Of a DNA stretch of 64,000 nucleotides, positions 54,182 to 64,000 are shown in pieces. Within the stretch, counting starts at the first letter, position 1. Each line of letters opens with the position of its first letter. This DNA is from Tenodera sinensis (lineage: Eukaryota; Arthropoda; Insecta; Mantodea; Mantidae), in contig CM060972.1 of assembly GCA_030765045.1 (NCBI GenBank), forward strand, positions 54,574,971-54,638,970. The letters run 5' to 3'. The position numbers were made by a program, and so were the translations under genes. The notes under the pieces were generated by a model. It did no database searches, was not told where the DNA came from, and saw nothing but the letters and a program-made list of their open reading frames with translations.

Positions 54182-54599
54182 CGATTTTGTTTTAGCGATA
54201 CTCGAGGATTTACGGCAGGCTTAGACATAACCATTTTGACATTTGTGACATTGAAATTAAAGCGCGTTGGAAAGCCATCATCTTTGTTTATTTAGGGGAG
54301 GAAAAGAAACCAAAAGAGTAGAAAGCTGTGCATTGAATCTAACTGCATTTATCATTTATGTAAATAGAAGACCTTAACTTCATTTGAAGTACAAATGAGC
54401 TTCATTTAATAACCAAACATCACTGAAACCGTCTACGATGCGTCTAATATCTATCACGATGGATTGAAGTTGGAAGATTGATTAGGATTGATAATAACTT
54501 CTGAGGAGTTACAATCGTATCAATTTTAGTTGGCACTAAATTCAACGGATCATCTAGTAATTTAGAAATATTTCTCTGCTCAATTCTATGCCAATTATT
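54182..54599. other. Anonymous spacer
   Basis: Nothing recognised. Confidence 0.4.
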
Positions 54600-54785
54600 C
54601 CTACAAACGCTTTGATAGCCTCTGGTTCCGGAGCCCGCGGTTTCAAACCCGGCGGAGGGCGATTGATTTTTTTGGCATAAACATTCTTAGCATTACTTCA
54701 CAAGGGAAGTAAAGCCGGTGGTCCCATGTCGTAGATTTCCGACAGGTAAAGCAGAAGAAGGAGGCCTTTGTGCAGAATTAAATGG
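54600..54785 (+). repeat. tRNA-derived SINE, partial
   Basis: GCGGTTTCAAACCCGGCGG resembles a B box, preceded by a GGTTCCGGAGCC segment. The body contains GGGAAGTAAAGCCGGTGGTC, a text style common to insect SINE bodies. Confidence 0.4.
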
Positions 54786-55167
54786 TCTTTCATTCTCAGT
54801 ATAGAAGGAACGCGAGAAACACAACGTGAATAAAGTGAAATGTTTAAATCAAAACTAGAGTTCACCATTATAGACAAAAGTCAAGAAGTGCTTCAGTAAG
54901 TCAAGCTGAGTAAATGTGCAACGGAACAGCCGCCAGTGGGCTATTAAGGAAGCATAGCTGCTAAATGCATTCCACAGAGCAATAGTCTGAATAGCAGCTT
55001 GGTCCGTAGCCTTGCCCTAAAATGTATCATCACAGAATGTCCGGAATGAGGTAGCAGACCAGATTATTACCAGACCATATATCAACATCTCCCAGCAGTT
55101 AAGCATTTGTATCGTGATAAGCGCTGCAGAAATCGTCCTATAGTACATGTTTAATTTGTATATTTTT
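54786..55167. other. Anonymous spacer
   Basis: Nothing recognised. Confidence 0.4.
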
Positions 55168-55965
55168 ACTTTATCTACTACTAACTAGGGTAAGTATTCT
55201 ATTCCACCCAAAAATTCGATGTCGAGATTTCACTGGAAATATATGTTTTGAGGCCCCTGAATCCAAAAAAAAAAAAATTCTTTAGAAAAAGATCCGCGAG
55301 GGCGCGCGTGTGTCTGTGTGTGTCAGAGTATGAACAGCATAACTCAAGAACGAAAAGTCGTCTTTAAAGGATGCGACACGAAAATTTTGAAGAAAACTCC
55401 TCCACTCTAAACTACCCTTTACATGGAAAATCTTACTAATGTTTTGATTTTCTTGAAAATGGATCTAAAAATTTTACTTAAAATGTCATATGTTTGTATA
55501 TTTTGGATTTTCTGGCTATAGTCTATGTAGTCCTGTTTACTCTGGACGACTATTGAATAACTCGTAAACCGTAAGAGGTCTTACTATACAGAAAAATGTA
55601 CATCTCGCTAAAAGGCACAATTTATGTCCAAATAAATGTTTTTGTAGAATGAAACGTTTCGGAGATATTCCTCGTTGTTTGTGTAAGTTATAGAGAACTT
55701 ATACGTCTGTCAAATGGAACATCGCTATTCATTTTTCATATGTTAACCATGCAAAGAGAACGCATTTGAAAGCTTTAAACGATCTGACTATCCCTCAAAG
55801 CCTACTGTATTACCACATTCCCCTTACACCCACAAGAAAATGAGCAATAAAATAATTTCTGCAAAAGTTTATCTTAATTAACGTGAAGATATAGGAATAA
55901 GGGATTGTAAGAACGGTTAGTACAAGAGCAGGGAATGTCATGTGAATGCAACACATCAGATTTTT
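55168..55965 (+). repeat. Family A repeat, near full length
   Basis: From ACTTTATCTACTACTAACTA to GAATGCAACACATCAGATTT, 798 bp, preceded by ATATTTTT. Confidence 0.9.
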
Positions 55966-57466
55966 CCAGTAGGATATCACTATTTAATAGTAGGGTTGAT
56001 TCCTTTACGACTCAACTACTGAAAGCCGTAACAGTGTGGCGAGATATGCCATTGTCAAACGTTTTTTTTTTTAAATGCAAGCATTAGTTGTCACTAATGT
56101 GAACATTGGACCTCTCAGGGAAGAGATAGACAGTGGCATTTTAACCAGTGAAGGATTGCTAAAAACAACAGCTATGTTTTATATTTATAACAGAATCAAA
56201 AGTGTTTAAATACATGTAAGTTGTACATTTCAAACATTAAACCAAGCTAGTTCTCTAAATTAAAGGGGGGTAGAAATTATGAATTTCGTGATTTTTTTCC
56301 AAATGTAGATTTTACTTACACATGAATATTTCGGATCTTCCACTCATTTTGGTATAAGTTTCTGAGAGGTAGGTTAATCGTTAATGTTGATTGATTGTAT
56401 AGCTCGGCCGAAAGTCGGCTTTCCAGTTCCTTACAAAGCGACCGCGTTATTTATGTGTCAAGCTACCCAATAGGGACGTAAGCCTTGGCGCTTCATGGGC
56501 AGCTGCGCTGGGGTTTAGTCATTCTTTTAACAGGTAAACACATAACTAACATAAACGCATAACACTAATTATTAAACAAACAGAATAGCTTTGTTCCATC
56601 TACAACCTCCGTGGTTTCTTACAATTCTCCGAAGCAATACATTTTCTGAAAATGAGTTTATTAATTTTCATTTTTTTTTTCTTTGTAATTCATTAATTAT
56701 ACATCGATTTTTTTCATATACGTTTCTTGATTTTTGTGATACGAAGTTATTCGTGACAATCGATGTCTTTACGGAAATTTCAGGTGGTGTAAATTGCACA
56801 TTACCTTCACTAGTGTCCGACAATTTTAGTTTGGCTTTTGCGTGGGAATGTGCGCAGACAGCAAAGTATTGATTGCTGCATGCGCATCTTTTGTTTTCTG
56901 GACAGCAGTCGTTGTAAGCAGGTGCACCTTTAATTGGTGGATAGCAGTATCGCTATGAAGGGGTGGATATGAGGCCCATTACAGTGTCCTATAGGTAAAT
57001 ACTACATTATTGCATGGTAGAGTTCTCTTCCAATTGGTGAATATGGCATCATTTGTGCTCACTTGTTATTATCAACGAGGCTCTGCAGATTCAAACCATT
57101 TACCTGAATATCAGGCGTATGTAACTGAAAGTACATCTGGAGGCGAGAGACTAGCCGTAATATGCTGGTATCATTAGCAAGAAACGTGTAATTATTTGGG
57201 AATACGTAATTATTTTTGCTCATTTGTGGAATTGCAGTAGAGATGCAGTGGCTCTTAAGGTACGTCTACGTGAAGAGTTTATTAAGTAGACTGTTGCACA
57301 CTGAGTAATAAAACGGAAATATCCTGTACATGCAAAGCAGACCTGTTGGGCTACTCAAGAGCACCTCCCCACCCAGCAAACATAACCTCACCAATATAAC
57401 TTAAACCACACCGCTCAAATTTTACATCATTACCACTTATGCTACAGAAAGCATTGTATCCAAAAA
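55966..57466. other. Anonymous stretch
   Basis: No supported feature. Confidence 0.4.
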
Positions 57467-58041
57467 ATATAAGTTGCAGTCGCATGACTTTCTCTGCTCT
57501 TGTACTAACACTTATTCCTCCATCTTCTCCTGCCAGTTGAGATAAACATTTGTCTATATGGGATTACAGAAGGCTTTAAGCGATAGCCAAATCTTTTAAA
57601 CTAGACTTTGCAATCCTATTCTCTTGGCATGGCTAAGACAAAACAATGAATAACGAGCTTCCATTTCAGAAAAGTTCAATGTGTTTTAACGAGATTTACA
57701 TTTTTATATACTAAGATTTAATCTATCTCAAGGTTACTGAGGTAAAAGTTATCAACAGTAAACAGGATTCCATGAGTTATAGTGAGAAAATTCAAAATAT
57801 AAATTTAATTTGTCATAAAAACATCTCAAACATATGGAATTTTAATCAAAATCCTTGGAACCATTTTTGATAAAGTCAAAATTTTCTAAAAACTTCCTAT
57901 GTAAGGATACTTTAGGATGGAGGAATTATATTGAAATCTTTGTGTCGCATCCCTGAGAGATATAAAACTTAAATACCAACTTTGGTTTTTAACCGACTTT
58001 CCATTCTTGAGTTATGCTGTTCGCACACAAGCGCGCGCGCA

Positions 58042-58135
<94 letters not shown>
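57467..58135 (-). repeat. Family A repeat, left arm of a palindrome
   Basis: Runs on the minus strand from GTTGCAGTCGCATGACTTTC to CTTGAGTTATGCTGTTCGCA and the CA tract. Confidence 0.9.
58044..58135. repeat. (CA)46 microsatellite
   Basis: Pure CA run of 92 bp, preceded by a GCGCGCGC tract, at the centre of two inverted family A copies. Confidence 0.97.
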
Positions 58136-58136
<1 letters not shown>

Positions 58137-58856
58137 TTTTCTAAGAGCTGTCTGTGTGTCAGTCTATGAACAGCATAACTCAAAACAAAAAGTCGGTTAA
58201 ACCAAAATTGGTATTTAAGTCTAATGGTTTTGAAGGATGCGACACGAACATTTTGAAGCAAATTGCTCGACCCTAAACTACCCTTTACATTGAAAATTTT
58301 GATTTTCTCGAAAATGGCTCTAACGATTTTAATTAAAATACCGTATGTTTGAGATATTTTTATGCCAAATGAAATCTATATCTTCAATTTTCTGCCTATA
58401 GTCCATTAAGTCCGGTTTACTCTGGATGTCTTTTGCATAACTGATATAAACTGTAAGAGATAGAGAAAATCTTGCTATAAAAGATGTAATCACAATTTAT
58501 GTCTAAATAAATTTGTTGTACAGTGAACCATTTCGGAGATATTGCTTGTTATTTGTGTGTTTTGACTAACTTATACTTTTGTCAAATGGAACATCGTTCT
58601 TCGTTTTTATATGCTAGCAGTGAGAGAACGGAAGTTTAAAGAACGGAATTTGAAAGCTTTAAAACACTTGACTATCGCTTAGACTGATGTATTCCCATAT
58701 TTCTCTTGCACCTATAAGGAAATAAGCAATTAGACAATTTCTGCAATTAATGTTTATCTCAACTAATACGAAGGAAGAAGATGAAGAATAAGAGTTTGTA
58801 AGAATGGTTAGTACAGGAATAGAGAAAGTCATGTGAGTGCAACACATCAGATTTTT
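58136..58856 (+). repeat. Family A repeat, right arm of a palindrome
   Basis: Starts CTTTTTCTAAGAGCTGTCTG, then AACAGCATAACTCAAAAC, and continues on the forward strand to GTGCAACACATCAGATTTTT. Confidence 0.9.
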
Positions 58857-58894
58857 ATATTGAATTTTTGGCCGCAATGCAATACCTTCTTTGT

Positions 58895-59072
58895 GCGTGG
58901 CACGGTAACTAAAAACGCTCATTTCATTATCTTTCGCTGGTTCAAATCCCGGCAATGGCACTGCATTTTTCAGTCCTGATTTAATCTCTTAAACATTGCC
59001 TACAAACGGCTCGTGCGTTTAAAAACACCAGCAGTATGCTTGTTGGTATAAATACATAATAATTAGGATTGA
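58895..59072 (+). repeat. tRNA-derived SINE
   Basis: GCTGGTTCAAATCCCGGC is a good B box. The body ends GTGCGTTTAAAAACACCAGC, GTTGGTATAAATACATAATA, the same tail as 13444-13622 in the opposite orientation. Confidence 0.6.
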
Positions 59073-59950
59073 AATCGGCATTGTCTTTTAAACTTTTAAG
59101 TTAGTGCACTAAAATTACCATAATAAACAGCAAGTTTCTATTATTACAATATTTTCAATAATAAGGTAAATATCCAAGTAAGAGGTAGTCTCCTAATAAG
59201 AGACACTGGGGTATCCTGCCAACAACGTGCTGCTATCTGCTGGAAATAGTTGTACGAGTAAGATAATGCCGTGGCGCACTCACGAAGGTAAGTTCCAAGT
59301 ACAATTAAATTACTTGTTGATAATATAGAACCAATAGAGGTTGTTATAAGCGGGTTTAGTAATGTCTATGTACAATATAGCCTTTGAACATCAACAGCTA
59401 CGAAATTTCAGTGTATTCTAATAAGTAGGCTGCGGATTTCGTAAGCATTTTCCTTCAGGTTGTCTACACAAAGAATTACATCCGTCGCACAAAATGTAAA
59501 TAGCCGTGGCTATGAGTCACAGGTATGGAAGTGGGTGCGATCACGTGACCACTACAAGCATACAGTCGGGTGATCCTTATATCGTGAGAAAGTGGTTCTG
59601 TGTCACAAATTGAACTATCAGCCACAGAAGCTCTTAAATAATCAAATACCTTTCCACATGCATGTTTTAAGTACCCCTTCGCTATTGTTCTTGCATTTGG
59701 TACCGTTCGTTTCCTGTGCTTTTCCTTGAAACTTTTAAGGCATGAATTGTTTAATTTGACCAAAAGAGGTCAGATTGTGTGCTTGGATGTGAGATAGAGG
59801 GAATATTTTCAAACTGAAGGGCACGTGAGGCATGCAGTGGTGAAGAGGAGCTTACCACATTCCCTCTTGTTCTAAGAACAGATGCTGAATCATTATCTTT
59901 GGAGCGACAATTATTCATTTACTGTAAAATAATAGCATACCTATTTTTAT
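59073..59950. other. Anonymous stretch
   Basis: No supported feature. A 95-codon minus-strand frame at 59476-59763 has no recognisable domain. Confidence 0.4.
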
Positions 59951-60787
59951 ACTTTCTCTACTGGTAAGCAGGGGAAGTATTATATTCCACCCAAAAATTC
60001 GATGTCGAGATTTCACCGGAAAGATATGTTTTGAGGCCCTGAATACAAAAAAAAAAAGCATTTTTAGAAAAAGGTCCGTGTGTCCGTCAGTCTGTGTGTC
60101 TGTGGACAGCATAACTCAAAAACGAAAAGTCGCTAAAAACCAAAGTTGGTATTAAAGTTAAATGTCTTTCAAGGATGCGACACGAAGATTTTGAAGAAAA
60201 TAGCCCCACCCTAAACTACCCTATACAAATTTTGCTTTTCTTGAAAATTGCTTTTACGATTTTGATTAAAATGCCTTATGTTTGAGATATTTTGATGACA
60301 AATGAAATGTATATTTTGAATTTTCTGGTTATAGCCTATGTAGTCCTGTTTACTCTGGATGACTTGAATAACTCGTAAACCGTAAGAGATAGACAAAAGC
60401 TTAATGTACATAAAATGTAGATCACCCTAAAACACACAATTTATGTCGGAATAAATATTTTGTAAAGTGAACCATTTCGGAGATATTTCTTGTTATGTGT
60501 GTCAGCTACGGAAAACTTAAAACTTTGGTGAAATGGATCATTCTTCATTTTTTTAAATGTTAGGTGTGCAAAGAGAACGGAATCTCAAAGCTTTAAAATA
60601 TTTGACTATCGCACAAAGCCTACTGTATTCTAATATTCCCCTTGCATCAAGAAGGAAATAAGCAATAAAATAATTTGTACAAATGTTTATCTTAACTAAC
60701 ACGAAGAAGATATAGCAATAAGAGTTTGTAAGAATGGTTAGTACACGAGTAGAGAAAGTTATGTGAGTGCAACACGTCAGATTTTTT
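59951..60787 (+). repeat. Family A repeat, full length
   Basis: From ACTTTCTCTACTGGTAAGCA to GAGTGCAACACGTCAGATTT, 837 bp, with all internal blocks. A good reference copy. Confidence 0.93.
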
Positions 60788-61809
60788 GCTTATTTATTTG
60801 TCATCTGTTAAAGTTGATGATGATATCTGTTATTTTGAAAAATCCTTCTTTCATTTCAAATAAATTAGTGTAAATAACAGATATTCATCAGTCATTCACG
60901 CTATAAAATCTGAAAATAATTAGTTTTATTAATGCAAAGTAGCATATAGATATATAAAATAATTTATATTGGTATATGTGATGGCCAAATTTAATAAGTA
61001 TCCCTTATTGGGGAAAATAAATGATTTGCAGAATAAAGAAAGCAAAATTAAAAAAGAATACAAATACATTCATTAAACTCATCTAGGGAAAGGTATGATC
61101 TTAGTTATATTGTACAGACAATCAGCAGTAACCTCACACTATCGAAATTTATCATATAATAATAATTGGGAAAGGCATAAAGATTGCGTCACCCACTGCA
61201 AAGGGCCTCATCGACCTAGAAAGTTGAGGCTTTACCACGTGTATATGACATAAAGCACGAACACAATAGAGCGAAGTTCAATATTCGATTTCAGTGAGGG
61301 AGAGAGACAGGCAGTGCGAGTTACGCAAGGTCTATATTACACTCTATTAAATTCACTTGGTTCCAGCCTTAGAAAGGAAGAAAGACGTTAATAAAAGGAA
61401 GTTGTTAATTCAAGCTGTATTTAATTTGAATTTCTAGTACTTGCAGTTTTCGGGTTCCCTGCGCAAAGTGAGAGGGCATTGAAGGGGAGCAGTGACCGCA
61501 ATGAGAAGTACATAAATTAATTTGGTCAATGCAATGGTTGATTTGTAACTGTTGGTTTACTAATGTCCAATCACGATAATGTTGCAATAACTAGTGTGCA
61601 ATACAAAGCTATTAACTTACTCATTAATCAGTCAGATGAATGCAGAAGATGAGCTAGAGTAAACAAGTCTAATGCAGATTGAAATGTCTGTTGAACATTT
61701 TTTAATGAACTTTTAACATCGCATGCAATATTGGTTATTACTGTTTTGATTGATCTATTAGTGGCTTCATAAAATTGCTCGCAATAAATATTTGAACATA
61801 GACATTCTC
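60788..61809. other. Anonymous AT-rich stretch
   Basis: No supported feature. Confidence 0.4.
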
Positions 61810-61881
61810 AAAATTTGTTATCGAGATTTCACTAGGGATACAGGTTTTCAGGTCCCACGCATCCAAATTATAAAAATGCCC

Positions 61882-61940
<59 letters not shown>

Positions 61941-61960
61941 TGTGAATAGCGTAGCTCAAA
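61810..61960 (+). repeat. Family A fragment with expanded GT tract
   Basis: TATCGAGATTTCACTAGGGA, CATCCAAATTATAAAAATGC, then a long (TG)n and TCTGTGAATAGCGTAGCTCA. Only the part around the GT tract remains. Confidence 0.75.
61883..61939. repeat. (TG)n microsatellite, 57 bp
   Basis: Uninterrupted TG run in a family A fragment. Confidence 0.97.
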
Positions 61961-62055
61961 TTCCAACAACGTGCAAATATAGGACTCGTAGATTATCACA
62001 AGTAATATAAGATACCTGATCTCGAGCGGAGCGAATGAATTTATCTAGGAAGATC

Positions 62056-62410
62056 AGAATTTCGGCGGCGGCGTGACCGAGAGGTTAGACCATTCGCCTA
62101 TCACCAAGGGTGCGCATGTGGTATTCGTAGTGGACAAAGCGGCGTAAGGGTGGGTTTTCAATGGGTTTTCTGGTTTCCCCCGCCACTCATTCCACCAACT
62201 GCTCCAGCACCACATTTCCATTCCTCCATTTCGCCTCCATTTCATATCATCCTCTTCCTCACTCCCATACCTAGTGCTAGGCTAACCACCCGCTTCCAGG
62301 TCTTCACTCTGTCCGGTCCATGGGTTCGTCTGCTCCGCGACAGGCATCTGACTTTTTAAGTCTTAGCGGGTGTCACCCATACATACCGTGAGGGTAATCA
62401 GATAAAGGAG
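62056..62410 (+). repeat. Repeat with tRNA-like head
   Basis: GGCGTGACCGAGAGGTTAGA resembles the A-box half of a Leu/Ser-type tRNA. It is followed by CATTCGCCTATCACC and a pyrimidine-rich body (CCCCCGCCACTCATTCCACC). No closed cloverleaf exists, so it is a SINE and not a tRNA gene. Confidence 0.5.
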
Positions 62411-62930
62411 GTCAGAAAATCGAATTATATTTAGCTGGACTATTTCATAAATAAAATATGAATTTAAGTGCTACATCCCAGATATTTGACCAGAAAATGT
62501 TAAATTCGATTAAAATACCTCAAAACTATTCAATTCGATTCGTGTAGTTCGACTTACTCAACATCACCAACTGAGGAAAACGAAACCCAAGAATTACACG
62601 TATTTCGACCTTCTCTTGTTATAACAGAAAACTAGTTCATAATCTCAAATAAATTTCACTTTATTTTTAACATTAACAAATAACCTTTTTATGGATAAAT
62701 GCATTAATTAATATTAAAGTAACAATCTTTAAAATCACGGTTGTAAAATTAAAATGGAGTATTATTTTGATTAAGAATCTATTGTAATGTATAATAAATT
62801 GTTTGTCAGCGATTTATAGTATGCTTTTAGTGACAATGAGTAAACAACTGAATAACCAAGGGATAATGTGTATAAGATAATTAAATGTTTCTATATATGA
62901 AATAGTCAACAAAATCTCTCCTTTTAATTA
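62411..62930. other. Anonymous AT-rich stretch
   Basis: No supported feature. Confidence 0.4.
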
Positions 62931-63170
62931 CCGTTTACATGCAAAAAGCTACAAACATTTTATTTTGTGAATAAGGCTCTGATTTTAGTTGAAATTACAT
63001 ATGTTTGAAATATTTTCATGTCGGATGAAACGTATATCTTGAGTTTTCTGGGAATAGCGCCTGAAGTGCTTCTCGTCCGTAATCATATTTGTGCAACTCA
63101 TAAAGTAAAATATTTCTGAGTCATTGCTTGTTATTGGTTTAAATTTTCGAACAGAATTTCGAGGCCATCT
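62931..63170 (+). repeat. Family A repeat, old and diverged
   Basis: TTACATATGTTTGAAATATT, GTATATCTTGAGTTTTCTGG and GAATAGCGCCTGAAGT follow the family order with many substitutions. Confidence 0.6.
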
Positions 63171-63489
63171 CGTAACAGTCAGCTCTTCCATTCTACTTTG
63201 ATTAAATATGTAATCAACTGCATCTCGTTTGCAGGAAAGGAACTACGTTATACAGAAGCAGTAAATATAAACTAAGTCAGAAATTCATTCATATTTACAG
63301 AAGATTTTCAGATAAAATTACTGAAAGATGTAAAGGTTTATCTATTATTGTGTCTAGAGACAGCGAAATATAAAGAAAAATGCTTGCAAAAATGTAAAGA
63401 TTATTTTACTTGGTAGTAGTGCTGTCAGTTGCCAGAATTACATCAGCGTCGCCGGTGTGCCGGAGTTTTGCCCTGCAGTAGTTCTTTTA

Positions 63490-63645
63490 CATGCCAGTAA
63501 ATCTAGTGATATCGGGCTGTCGCTTACAAACTATCGTTCTGGGCCGGTTTTAATCTTCCGATACGAGGATCTGGGGCAGTCCCTAACCAATTCAGCCACT
63601 CAGTCCGCCGTTACCAGAATACTATGTACACATGAGGAGATATAT
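63490..63645 (-). repeat. Possible tRNA-derived SINE
   Basis: On the minus strand, GAGTGGCTGAATTGGTTAGG resembles an A box and GGAAGATTAAAACC a degraded B box 40 bp later. Confidence 0.35.
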
Positions 63646-64000
63646 TTTACATATTAGGAAATAGCTGGGGCAAATATGCACTGAGCAAGGAATCAACGTA
63701 ACTACCACAGGGTACATGTGACGTCATATGAATAGCAGATCCAGGGCTGGTCAGTGTAAATTCCCCTTCTATACTGCACAGATAAAGCCGCGCTAAGCGG
63801 CTAGGTGCTGTGCAGATAATCATACCGCACAGGAGAACCTGCACGACCTGCTCTCGGATACTGAATGCTGGTCTGTCTCTCTGGTCAGCACAGTTTTGTA
63901 GGTGCCGTAACGGAGTGAAACCTGAAGAAGCCCAGCATAGGGGGGGGGGGGGTGCGAAACGTCGACATTCAATATGAAGAAGACCCGGCCTTCCCAGATA
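63646..64000. other. Window end, G run
   Basis: A G homopolymer of about 13 bp sits at 63940-63952. The flanking text CCTGAAGAAGCC and GCGAAACGTCGAC is typical of dispersed insect repeats, but no boundary can be set. Confidence 0.35.

Noticed and set aside
57982..58200. Threonine-histidine and valine-cysteine repeat proteins
   Set aside because: Translations of the CA microsatellite; the same applies at 1757-1942, 41208-41399 and 61738-62010.
62056..62130. Candidate Leu/Ser tRNA gene
   Set aside because: A-box half is present, but no acceptor pairing or B box at the right spacing. It fits a tRNA-derived repeat.
1..64000. CRISPR arrays, operons, Shine-Dalgarno sites
   Set aside because: Direct repeats here are transposon copies or microsatellites, and gene structure and composition are eukaryotic.

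Overview
The window looks like intergenic DNA from a large, AT-rich arthropod genome, most likely an insect. I found no CRISPR array, operon, rRNA gene, intact tRNA gene or recognisable multi-exon host gene. Insect-type signs are a short tract of the telomeric pentamer CCTAA and an unusually mixed set of transposons: Jockey-type LINEs, Ty1/copia, P-like, mariner-like, a MADF-carrying TIR element, a possible piggyBac end, tRNA-derived SINEs and an LTR. A cockroach, termite or other polyneopteran is only a guess.

The main component is one dispersed non-coding element of about 850 bp, called family A here. There are about 18 copies or fragments on both strands: 97-370, 1203-1885, 6829-7305, 11015-11866, 21825-22667, 23428-25112, 25570-25882, 29317-29861, 40631-41422, 43021-43889, 50075-50362, 51394-51945, 54139-54181, 55168-55965, 57467-58135, 58136-58856, 59951-60787, 61810-61960 and 62931-63170. 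All four long (CA/GT)n microsatellites lie inside family A copies, at the same internal place. A diverged relative (A2) occurs at about 12606, 15880 and 49490.

From left to right: 1-17 kb holds family A copies, a MADF-encoding TIR element (2493-3350), SINE-like repeats and much anonymous AT-rich DNA. At 17.4-19.3 kb there is a LINE tail remnant and a GC-rich fragment of a second Jockey-type LINE with a TAATG stop-start junction. At 19.7-20.6 kb there is a degenerate tandem array. At 23.6-24.9 kb a P-like element with an open 231-codon THAP plus coiled-coil gene interrupts a family A copy. At 28.2-29.3 kb lies a decayed copia pol on the minus strand.

The centre (32.4-40.3 kb) carries a young 5'-truncated Jockey-type LINE with an intact 893-codon ORF2 and long target-site duplications. 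Next to it is an older copy of the same family that still has ORF1 but has lost its 3' end. A third copy survives only as a 3' fragment (45332-46045). Comparing the two 3' ends reveals several RNA hairpins kept by compensatory changes.

The right third holds a mariner-like MITE, a decayed DDE transposase, a probable solo LTR, a head-to-head family A palindrome around a (CA)46 tract, and more SINEs. The only open genes with recognisable domains are the LINE ORF2, the THAP protein and the MADF exon. All three belong to mobile elements.
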